A stretch of 51,836 nt of DNA from Barthelona sp. PAP020 (Eukaryota; Metamonada: BaSk clade): contig JARQWU010000042.1 of assembly GCA_040182905.1 (NCBI GenBank), forward strand, positions 1 through 51,836, read 5' to 3'. The notes beneath the pieces are model-generated. The model was given only the letters and a program-made list of their open reading frames with translations, ran no database searches and had not been told where the DNA came from. Position 1 is the stretch's first letter; each line of letters begins with the position of its first letter. A program made the position numbers and the translations under genes. This document shows positions 44,604-51,836 of the stretch, one piece after another.

Positions 44604-47207
44604 ATGAGATATTTGACGTTAATTGTATTGTTCTTAATCATAGTTTATGGAAAAGACCTATTTCCACCAGTTTTAAAACAAGAAATTAGTGATGAACATA
44701 TTCCTCTTTTAACAACATTAACATTTAAATACGATAATAAGCTTACTTTATTGGATTTATCGGTTAATAGATTTTTAGAATATGTATTTCTTCATGAAAC
44801 TAACTTTGACATTGATACCAACGCTAATATTGATTCCAAATTAGATAATAATTTAGATCCAGATAGTTATATAGATAAATGTTACATAAAAGTTGCGAAA
44901 TATGATGAAGTATTAGCTATTGGAACTAACGTTTCATTTTCGATTGAAATTGATAATAATCAATGTTTTATAAACTCATCCACTGTTTTTGGTAGCATTT
45001 ACGCTTTAAATATGTTGCAACAGTTGGTATCACCTAGTTATGATGTTGCTTTGATACCAAAGAAGGTTTTTATTCAAAGTGATGAGAAAAAGCCTTGGAG
45101 AGCAATTAGATATGATATTTCATCTTTTTACATGTCATTTTTAGATATTGAAGAATTATTGACGACTTTATCGATGGCTCGAATCAATATTTTGTTGTTA
45201 ACTATTAGTAGTTCGTCCAATGTTGCGATTGAAGGACATTTCAAAAATTCTTTTGGTCAACAATACAGTTCCAATGATTTCCATGATTTAGCAGATGAAG
45301 CCTTGAGATTTGGCATCATGGTTGTTCCTTCATTCTCATTTCCTTGCAACATAAAAAGTTGGAATCTAACGTATCCGTCATTGGTCTTAGATTCTGGAAT
45401 TGCTGAGACATCAATAATAAATCCTTTGCATGATGATTATTTAACAGCAATACAAGAATTTGTGAAATTAGTTGATGATGCTTTTCCAAGAGTTGGAGAG
45501 CATTACATTCATATTGATAGTTTTTTCCCAGAAGCTGCATTAAATGTATGGAAAAATAATACAAACATTACCAAATATATTGAAGAAAACAGTCTTACTT
45601 TTGGAAAGTTTTTATTGGATCAAATTAATACGTTATTGAATAATCTTGGTCGAACAAAGATTTTAACGTTGGGTTTCTTTGAATATACCAAAGAATTAGT
45701 TGATTATGTTGATATCTTTGAAATATTAAGTGAAAAGCAAAAGGATAATCTTGATTATTTACTTAGTCAAGGTTTGAATATTATTGACAGCTCATCTAGC
45801 AAATTGATAAAATCTGCAACTGTACAATTTGATCGAAATATGATAAATTTGAATATTTCATCAAATAACAAAGTTATAGGTTCAACTATTTATTACGGGG
45901 ATATTCCCTTACAATCCAAGCATTTAAGTCGTTCATCATATTTGTATCATTATTTTCCTTCTTCGTTTATCATATTATACATGTTCTACGATATTAATAA
46001 TCTTAATAATGGGGTTGAGTATGCGGAAGATAACAGAATAACCATTATTAATGAATTTGTCTGTTTTTTAAATGCTAAGGACATTATCATATCACCATTT
46101 GGTGGATATTCATGCAATTATAAGGAGATTCAATCTTTAATTGATTATGTATTTCCACAAATTATTGAAACTGAAAAACCCAGTATAATATCTATTATTG
46201 GCAATAATTTTGATCCTCTGGCAAATTTCACCAAAATTGCTCGTGTTCCTAGAATTTACATTAATAATCAGGAATGTGAAATATTGACGATATCTAAATC
46301 GATCATTCAATTTAAATCACCCATTTTTTTAAAACCAACAACAGGATTATTAAACTTTACGATTTATAATCGTCCCACTATTTTAATGAACAATGCTTTT
46401 TCCATTATTAATCCTTTTGCTCCATTTATTACAGGGATGAACATTAAAAACATTTATCCTGCTATAATTAATCAAACAATTGAATTATTCATTTATTCTC
46501 AAGATGCTAAACAGTTGAATACTGAAGATTATCTAATTCAATTAGCTTTAGACAAGGATTTAACTGAGATCTTTAGTTGTGTGGAAGTAATTATTATTGA
46601 CTTATATTCAATCAAGTGTATTCTTCCAAAATTTTCAAATGTTGGTGTTTTATACATTCGATTACAATCTACTGCGAAATCTGAAGTTTTATCAAATGTG
46701 AAAGAAATTGAAATACTTGCATTAGACCAACCAAAACTCTATTCTATTTTTCCTTCAAAATTAGATTTACCCGCTTTAAGATCATTTGAATTGACAATAT
46801 ATGGTGAATATCTGAATAATAATCTCAATAATTTCGTAGTGGTAAAGGATTTGAATATTACTTTGTTTAAACAAGGAAGAACATTTGGTAAGTGTCATGG
46901 AATATCTTTAATTGAGCAAGAATCATTTCAAGTAATTAGTTGTCAAATGATTCCCAATGACCATTTGAGTAGTGAGTTCAATGAAAATGTTGCTAGGAAT
47001 TTTTCAGTAATCATAACCATGAATGATAGAATATATTTTTCAAATACCACAATCAACTTTGAAAAAATTGATTTGAAATTCAATATTGCTAAAGTTCCAG
47101 CAATCATCATTATCCTCGTGTTTTCGTTGCTTTTTGCTTATTCATATATACAATATCAAAATGCTCAAAAAAATCGAAAAAGGGCAGTGTCTTCTTTAAT
47201 TCGCTAA
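44604..47207 (+). CDS. Membrane-anchored GH20-fold protein with IPT/TIG domains, probable pseudo-hexosaminidase
   Basis: The protein has 867 residues, with a signal peptide (MRYLTLIVLFLIIVYG), a C-terminal helix (about 828-848) and a short basic tail, so it is type I membrane anchored. Residues about 60-160 fit the GH20 N-terminal cap. About 163-430 follow the GH20 barrel: PWRAIRYDISSFYMSFLDIEELL, then the MARINILLLTI strand, DLADEALRFGIMVVPSFSFP and NPLHDDYLTAIQEFV. The catalytic HIGGDE site reads HIDSFFPE at residues 303-310, so the Asp-Glu pair is Phe307-Phe308. The conserved PGH histidine is also absent (FPCN). Residues about 525-605, and more weakly 610-810, look like IPT/TIG immunoglobulin-like domains. 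Many N-x-S/T sequons are present. Family members cleave beta-N-acetylhexosamines in lysosomes; here sugar binding without hydrolysis is inferred. Confidence 0.75.
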   Translation: MRYLTLIVLFLIIVYGKDLFPPVLKQEISDEHIPLLTTLTFKYDNKLTLLDLSVNRFLEYVFLHETNFDIDTNANIDSKLDNNLDPDSYIDKCYIKVAKYDEVLAIGTNVSFSIEIDNNQCFINSSTVFGSIYALNMLQQLVSPSYDVALIPKKVFIQSDEKKPWRAIRYDISSFYMSFLDIEELLTTLSMARINILLLTISSSSNVAIEGHFKNSFGQQYSSNDFHDLADEALRFGIMVVPSFSFPCNIKSWNLTYPSLVLDSGIAETSIINPLHDDYLTAIQEFVKLVDDAFPRVGEHYIHIDSFFPEAALNVWKNNTNITKYIEENSLTFGKFLLDQINTLLNNLGRTKILTLGFFEYTKELVDYVDIFEILSEKQKDNLDYLLSQGLNIIDSSSSKLIKSATVQFDRNMINLNISSNNKVIGSTIYYGDIPLQSKHLSRSSYLYHYFPSSFIILYMFYDINNLNNGVEYAEDNRITIINEFVCFLNAKDIIISPFGGYSCNYKEIQSLIDYVFPQIIETEKPSIISIIGNNFDPLANFTKIARVPRIYINNQECEILTISKSIIQFKSPIFLKPTTGLLNFTIYNRPTILMNNAFSIINPFAPFITGMNIKNIYPAIINQTIELFIYSQDAKQLNTEDYLIQLALDKDLTEIFSCVEVIIIDLYSIKCILPKFSNVGVLYIRLQSTAKSEVLSNVKEIEILALDQPKLYSIFPSKLDLPALRSFELTIYGEYLNNNLNNFVVVKDLNITLFKQGRTFGKCHGISLIEQESFQVISCQMIPNDHLSSEFNENVARNFSVIITMNDRIYFSNTTINFEKIDLKFNIAKVPAIIIILVFSLLFAYSYIQYQNAQKNRKRAVSSLIR

Positions 47208-47394
47208 AACTTTGCTTTTCATTGTTCTGTTGTTTATATATATATAAATGTTTGTTTATTTATTTATTTATTGTGTGACTTCAAGCTAAAGAAGAGGAGA
47301 AATCATGTTAAATGCTGTTTTTTAAAAAAAAAAAAAAAAAGAAAAGAAATCATTGTCTTTTGCATTATTTACAAATTTAGTTGCTTTCTTTTTG
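47208..47394. other. Short convergent spacer with simple repeats
   Basis: This spacer separates two converging genes. It contains a TA-rich stretch and a (TTTA)n run at about 47232-47272, and a 17-base A run at 47324-47340. The upstream stop is in a TAAA context. It is likely to be 3' untranslated sequence of both genes. Confidence 0.45.
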
Positions 47395-48645
47395 TCACAT
47401 GAATATACACTTTGACTTATTATCAGTGACACTCTCAATCTCATTTTCATCCTTTTGACAATTTGATTCACAAAAAAGTTGATGCATATTACCACCATTT
47501 GATTCATTAATATCAACCAAATCCCAACAAAGATCAATAATCATCTTGTATTCTTTTATATTCATGTAAATTCCTCTTGCAACTAATTTACGAATGAAAG
47601 AAGTATCCCAACCTACAGATATCGCATGTGAAAGAACGTATCCATCACTTTTTGACAATTCAATCAATTCTGAAATTTTAGATGATAAGTCGGGATGAAA
47701 TATTTGGAAAACTTTTATTCTAAACTTTTCACATGCACCACATACCAATTGAGTCTTATCTGGAGAAATGGCAAAAGAAAACCAGGAAGTATTACAATCA
47801 CAATGGAACTTTTGAATTGATTGAAAGTCTTGTGTGCTAAATGAGGTTATAAAACCATCTCCAGACATAACTAGCATAATAGCTGAACTTAGAAAGTGAA
47901 AATCAAAGACACTTCCCTCAAAATTGAGAGAGTACAACAGTGCTCCATTCTCTAAGTCCCAAACACAAACAGCACCACCGTCATCTGCAGAAATTACACT
48001 CTTTTGATTGGGATGAAAATTTACGCTTCTAACATACGTTTGGTGGGTAAAAGCGTTTGAAATGGACATATCAGCAGTGTTAACCACTTTGACAGTCTTA
48101 TCAAAACTTCCCGACACAATATGTTCATCGTCATTTGAAAGATTTAGGCTAAAAATAAGGTAACTATGTATTTGAACTTCATATATAGGTTTTTCAGCAA
48201 ATAATTTCCATTTCTTTAAAATTCCGTTTTTATCGCCAGAATAGATAAATTTAGAACAATGAGAAAAAGTTAATGATGAAACAAGTGCATTATTTACAAA
48301 TTGATAAACAATAGAAAAATCTTCCACTTTAAATATTGCAATTTGGCCACCAAACTGGCTAGCAGCCATAAAGCGACCATCTGACGAAAAAACAACACAA
48401 TAAACATATGAAAGAATGGCATCTCCAAAAGTGTTGATGTGATCAAAATTTTCGGTGTCAAAAATTAACAACCAGGAAGAATGACACAAAACAACAAAAT
48501 ATCTACCATCGGGTGAATATGCACAAGAGCACATCCAATGATTAAGCTTTCCATCAATAATTTTTACATTTTCATCAAATATTCTGGGTACACACCTTTC
48601 ATAAATTATATTTCGAACAGTTGACTCTTTTGTTCTAATTTTCAT
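47395..48645 (-). CDS. WD40-repeat protein with C-terminal prenylation motif
   Basis: The start is placed at the first ATG (48643-48645), giving 416 residues; the longer open frame upstream has no ATG. Seven WD40 blades can be read between about residues 25 and 315. They include SPDGRYFVVLCHSSWLLIFD, SSDGRFMAASQFGGQIAIF, SGSFDKTVKVV and SADDGGAVCVWDLENG, enough for one closed propeller. About 100 further residues follow, mostly helical. The protein ends in KCIFM, a fit to the CaaX prenylation box. WD40 proteins act as protein-binding platforms, and the partner is not indicated here. The combination with a CaaX end suggests attachment to the cytosolic face of a membrane; this is inferred from four residues only. 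Confidence 0.85.
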   Translation of the reverse strand: MKIRTKESTVRNIIYERCVPRIFDENVKIIDGKLNHWMCSCAYSPDGRYFVVLCHSSWLLIFDTENFDHINTFGDAILSYVYCVVFSSDGRFMAASQFGGQIAIFKVEDFSIVYQFVNNALVSSLTFSHCSKFIYSGDKNGILKKWKLFAEKPIYEVQIHSYLIFSLNLSNDDEHIVSGSFDKTVKVVNTADMSISNAFTHQTYVRSVNFHPNQKSVISADDGGAVCVWDLENGALLYSLNFEGSVFDFHFLSSAIMLVMSGDGFITSFSTQDFQSIQKFHCDCNTSWFSFAISPDKTQLVCGACEKFRIKVFQIFHPDLSSKISELIELSKSDGYVLSHAISVGWDTSFIRKLVARGIYMNIKEYKMIIDLCWDLVDINESNGGNMHQLFCESNCQKDENEIESVTDNKSKCIFM

Positions 48646-48845
48646 TGTTTGTTTGCATAAATATAAACATAAAGAGTTATTTGAAATGAATTTGAAGTTT
48701 GGAAAAAAAAAATTCACTCTTTTTCGGTTTTTTACTGTCTATTCATTGAAGAAAATGATGATAATACCTTCTGTATTTTTTAAAAAGAATTGTTAAAACA
48801 AGTAAAATATTTTTTTCAATAATTTGACTGATAATGTGTAATTAA

Positions 48846-51650
48846 ATGCATGAATTTGTCGTCAGGTGTGATAATGGTACGCAAATTAAAATTGAATTTC
48901 CTTTCCAGCCATATGAACAACAATATGGATATATTGGTGAATTAACAAAATCAATAATTGAAAAGAAACACAGTTTGTTGGAATCTCCTACCGGTACTGG
49001 TAAGAGTTTAATGATTTTAACATCAATATTAGGATGTCAAGATTATTTAAATAGAGAATCTCAGTTTAATTCAAATCTTCGATATAGAGCAATTATTTTA
49101 TCTCGTACACACACACAAATACAACAATTTTTGAAAGAACTGAAACATTTAGAAAAGACACCCACAGTGACAGTATTGGCAGCAAGAAAACATTATTGTG
49201 TTTGGAAAAAGATGATAAAGGAGGGCTTATATAACATCAATCAACGCTGTACACATGCACAAGATTCATGTCCATATTTTCAAGGCTTTAAATTGAGAGG
49301 TTTGTCTCAACAACCTTCAAAAACGTTTACTGATATTGAGGACTTTGTTACTGATTGTAGAGTGAATCGAATATGTCCATATTATTTGAGCAGACGGAAT
49401 TGTTATTCATCTGATATAGTTTTCAGTCCATATAGTTACATTTTTGATAAAGCTTCATCTGCTGGTTTAGATATGGAATTGTTTCTGTCCAACGCAACAT
49501 TAATTGTTGATGAAGCCCATAATCTTGAGTCTGTATGTACAGATTCCAATTCTTGTAGTTTAGATGTTTCTCAATTATCCGCGGCTTTAGCAGAAGTAGA
49601 TGTTGTTGTTACACGTGCTCGGCATAATCCAATGAAAAATACCGGAATAAACGTTCGAGATGCTACTATTCTTCAATTGATTTTACATGGATTGGAGCAA
49701 AGGTTAAGTGTGGTTGAAGTGTCGAACACTGATAAGTTTAGCAATCCTACCAGAGTTGAAGAGACTGAATGGGTAATCAATTTATTTCGTTCTCTGGGGA
49801 TAAACAGAACAACCTATGAAGGATTAGTTGATCAAATCAAGTTAATGTTAGTTAATGATCTTGCAGATCGTGTTGCAAGCAATTCTGCGGGAAGTAGGGC
49901 CTTAAGAACATTAATTCGATTATTTGAGCAAGTTTTTGGTAGTGTAGAGGAGGGTGTATCAAATTTATTTAAAACTTTGATAATTGATGAGATTACTTCA
50001 ATAGGAGCGAAGAATTTGAAGAACAAAAGGAACGTTCAAAGAAGATTTTTGAATTTTTGGTGTTTTTCATCTTCGTTAGCGGTATCAAAAATAAAAACAC
50101 ATGTTCGAAATTTAGTCTTTACATCGGGAACAATATCACCATTCAGTGGAATTGAAGCTGAAACAAACATACATTTCCCCATACAATATTCGGCAAAGCA
50201 TGTTATTCAGCGAGAAAACATTGTTGTCTCTGTTTTATCCAAAGGGCCTGATGGTATCAACTTAAACTCATCAATGAAAAATCGTGGCAATATGGATTAT
50301 ATTGAGAGTCTGGGATTATTAGCATTGTTGCAATGTGATGTATGTAATGGGGGAATTTTGTTTTTTTTCCCCTCATATTCTGCATTAAGGAGTGTTATAA
50401 AAGGTTGGAAAGAACATAAAATATCATTGGATAAATTGAGAAACATTCCATTCAAGAGGGAAATCAGTATATTTGAAAATAAAACAATTTTGGAAAGTAT
50501 TGAATTGATTAGACCCACGTTTATAGAGCCTAACTTATCAGATGATTTGAAAGAAGTGATGGATGCATATTATTATTCAATAAAATCAAATTTGGGTGGA
50601 ATTGTGTTTGCTGTTTGTCGAGGAAAATTGTCTGAAGGACTTGATTTTAAAGATGACAAAGGACGTGTGGTAATTATTGCAGGTATACCGTTTCCTTCAG
50701 TGAAAGAACCAAAAATTGTGGTAAAAAGAGAATTTACTTCAAGTAGAAATGTTGATTGGTATAAATTGCAAGCAATGAGTGCTGTAAATCAAGCTGCAGG
50801 AAGAGTTATTCGACATATTCATGATTATGGCAGTATCATACTTGCTGATGAACGTTTTCGAGATACAAATTTACAAACGTTAATTTCTTTATGGCTGAAA
50901 GAGTTTTTAGTTGTAAATGACAACTACAATGTATTGCATGGAAAAATTATGGGGATGTTAGCAAGATGTGGAGCGTATGCGCATTCAATGAATCAGGTAA
51001 AAAAAAAGATGAATGGAATGAATTTAAATAGATCCAATCTTAGAGTTCCCATGAATTTTCGAAGCATAAAAGAAAATCTGAAAAAAGAACCTGAAATACC
51101 TGTGGCTTCTTTGAAAGATGAAATTGAAGATTTGGAAAAGAATATCTTTCATTTTAAAACACAAGATTTGATTTCCACACATAAAGATGAAAAAACATCG
51201 TTTGCACAGACCCCTCATAGATTATTGATTGCTTCAGATCTCAACACAAAAGAAAGTTTGCGCGATAAATTTACAAAACGTTTAAACAATTCTAACAAAT
51301 CCTTTGAATTACTAAATAGCAGTGAGTTTAGAGAAATGGTTCCAGAAGGAAAAAGAATTGTCAAAGATATCTTTTCGAATTGGTTAGCCGGAAAGTTTCA
51401 AGATGAGCATCCATCCAAAATTTTGTTATTGTTTAGGAAAGCTAATGTCAGCAATGAAATTGTGTTAAGGATTTGTGAAATGTCCAAAGCTTCTTTGATT
51501 CCTTCGGCTTTGGAAGTAAGAGAACTTATCGAACTAGATAATCAAAAATTGGCTCAATTATGGAATAATTCTCTTATTCAATCGAAAAAAGAAGGAAAAT
51601 TGTTGAAGAAACCTAATAAATTGGCTTTATTGGCTCAAAAACGGAAATAA
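48846..51650 (+). CDS. RTEL1: Fe-S DNA helicase of the RTEL1/FANCJ/DDX11 family, closest to RTEL1
   Basis: The protein has 934 residues. It opens with the RTEL1-like EFPFQPYEQQ segment. Walker A is SPTGTGKS (47-54), the DEAH box is at 222-225, and the four Cys of the iron-sulphur cluster are at 118, 135, 142 and 177 (ICPYYLSR context). Motif V/VI lies around VVIIAGIPFPSVKEP and NQAAGRVIRH (about 648-657), followed by DYGSIILADERF as in RTEL1. RTEL1 is a 5'-3' helicase that disassembles D-loops and other structures in recombination and telomere upkeep. The C-terminal about 230 residues include a charged linker and a helical block (about 825-915) that could correspond to a harmonin-like domain. 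No clear PCNA-binding box is seen. DDX11 or FANCJ is less likely given the opening and the motif VI context. Confidence 0.85.
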   Translation: MHEFVVRCDNGTQIKIEFPFQPYEQQYGYIGELTKSIIEKKHSLLESPTGTGKSLMILTSILGCQDYLNRESQFNSNLRYRAIILSRTHTQIQQFLKELKHLEKTPTVTVLAARKHYCVWKKMIKEGLYNINQRCTHAQDSCPYFQGFKLRGLSQQPSKTFTDIEDFVTDCRVNRICPYYLSRRNCYSSDIVFSPYSYIFDKASSAGLDMELFLSNATLIVDEAHNLESVCTDSNSCSLDVSQLSAALAEVDVVVTRARHNPMKNTGINVRDATILQLILHGLEQRLSVVEVSNTDKFSNPTRVEETEWVINLFRSLGINRTTYEGLVDQIKLMLVNDLADRVASNSAGSRALRTLIRLFEQVFGSVEEGVSNLFKTLIIDEITSIGAKNLKNKRNVQRRFLNFWCFSSSLAVSKIKTHVRNLVFTSGTISPFSGIEAETNIHFPIQYSAKHVIQRENIVVSVLSKGPDGINLNSSMKNRGNMDYIESLGLLALLQCDVCNGGILFFFPSYSALRSVIKGWKEHKISLDKLRNIPFKREISIFENKTILESIELIRPTFIEPNLSDDLKEVMDAYYYSIKSNLGGIVFAVCRGKLSEGLDFKDDKGRVVIIAGIPFPSVKEPKIVVKREFTSSRNVDWYKLQAMSAVNQAAGRVIRHIHDYGSIILADERFRDTNLQTLISLWLKEFLVVNDNYNVLHGKIMGMLARCGAYAHSMNQVKKKMNGMNLNRSNLRVPMNFRSIKENLKKEPEIPVASLKDEIEDLEKNIFHFKTQDLISTHKDEKTSFAQTPHRLLIASDLNTKESLRDKFTKRLNNSNKSFELLNSSEFREMVPEGKRIVKDIFSNWLAGKFQDEHPSKILLLFRKANVSNEIVLRICEMSKASLIPSALEVRELIELDNQKLAQLWNNSLIQSKKEGKLLKKPNKLALLAQKRK

Positions 51651-51680
51651 ATAGTCGAATCTCTTCGATTCTTTTATTTT
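51645..51680. other. Hairpin at the 3' end of the helicase gene
   Basis: GAATC (51657-51661) and GATTC (51667-51671) form a 5-bp stem with a TCTTC loop. The outer strings AAATAA (51645-51650, overlapping the stop) and TTATTT (51674-51679) can extend the pairing imperfectly. It may be an mRNA 3'-end structure or chance. Past it, up to the window end, the DNA is AT-rich without a gene. Confidence 0.3.
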
Positions 51681-51799
51681 TCTTTCCATTCGATTGTTGT
51701 TGAATTTTTTTTGTTGAAACAAAGACAGAGCAATAATCTTAAAATCCTGTAATGTGGGCACTTTGTGATTTCCCAATATTGCTGTGCTTTTTTTAAGCT

Positions 51800-51829
51800 T
51801 GTTGTTGTTGTTTTTTTTTTTTTTTTTTT
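51800..51829. repeat. Simple-sequence run (TTG repeats then 19 T)
   Basis: A short TTG-type repeat leads into an uninterrupted run of 19 T at 51811-51829. Such homopolymer tracts occur in most spacers of this window. Confidence 0.8.
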
Positions 51830-51836
51830 CAAAATT

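Noticed and set aside
47322-47537. Minus-strand 71-codon frame ending in a Phe run
   Set aside because: It overlaps the WD40 gene's C-terminus in another frame and its end is a translated A/T homopolymer.
48646-48717. Longer N-terminus for the WD40 gene
   Set aside because: The extension begins at GTG and has Phe/Asn-rich spacer-like composition; the ATG at 48643-48645 precedes the first blade sensibly.
1-51836. Consistent trichomonad-type initiator (TCAYW) or Entamoeba-type core promoter motifs
   Set aside because: TCAYW strings sit near the TPR, YTH and CNOT11 starts but are absent from most others, so the pattern does not exceed expectation in AT-rich spacers.

Overview
The window is 51.8 kb of strongly AT-rich nuclear DNA from a microbial eukaryote. 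The gene products are eukaryote-specific (CCR4-NOT subunit 11, an exocyst Sec3-like subunit, a YTH-domain m6A reader, an RTEL1-type helicase, a two-lobed membrane cyclase homologue). Every gene reads as one uninterrupted frame, so no intron is needed anywhere. TAA, TGA and TAG all close genes, so the code is the standard one. Long A or T runs lie mostly between genes. An intron-poor, AT-rich protist fits best. A parabasalid (trichomonad-like) or another amoeboid or flagellate protist is possible, but I see no lineage-diagnostic promoter motif and leave the lineage open.

Layout: 1-57 is the 3' end of a gene cut by the window edge. 429-25922 (minus) is one giant gene of 8,497 codons, half the window. 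It encodes a secreted beta-solenoid ectodomain, an ephrin-receptor-like Cys-rich segment and about nine membrane helices. Going right: a TPR protein (26326-27564, +), a Sec3/EXOC1-like protein (27698-29896, +), a 1,569-residue polytopic membrane protein built on a repeat of about 48 residues (30297-35006, +), a small unknown gene and a coiled-coil gene in tandem (35426-36028 and 36091-37941, minus), and a degenerate 12-helix adenylyl-cyclase homologue (38288-41443, +). Then come CNOT11 (41688-42968, minus), a YTH protein (43212-44468, minus), a membrane-anchored GH20-fold protein that has lost its catalytic pair (44604-47207, +), a WD40 protein with a prenylation motif (47395-48645, minus) and an RTEL1/FANCJ-family helicase (48846-51650, +).

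There is no operon, mobile element, CRISPR array or recognisable tRNA or rRNA. Genes face both ways with 60-420 bp gaps, and divergent gaps probably act as shared promoters. One neighbour pair makes functional sense: the YTH reader and CNOT11 lie in tandem, and in animals YTH readers recruit CCR4-NOT to decay methylated mRNA. The most unusual content is the set of divergent membrane or surface proteins: the giant solenoid receptor, the 48-residue-repeat membrane protein, and two apparent pseudoenzymes (cyclase and hexosaminidase folds).
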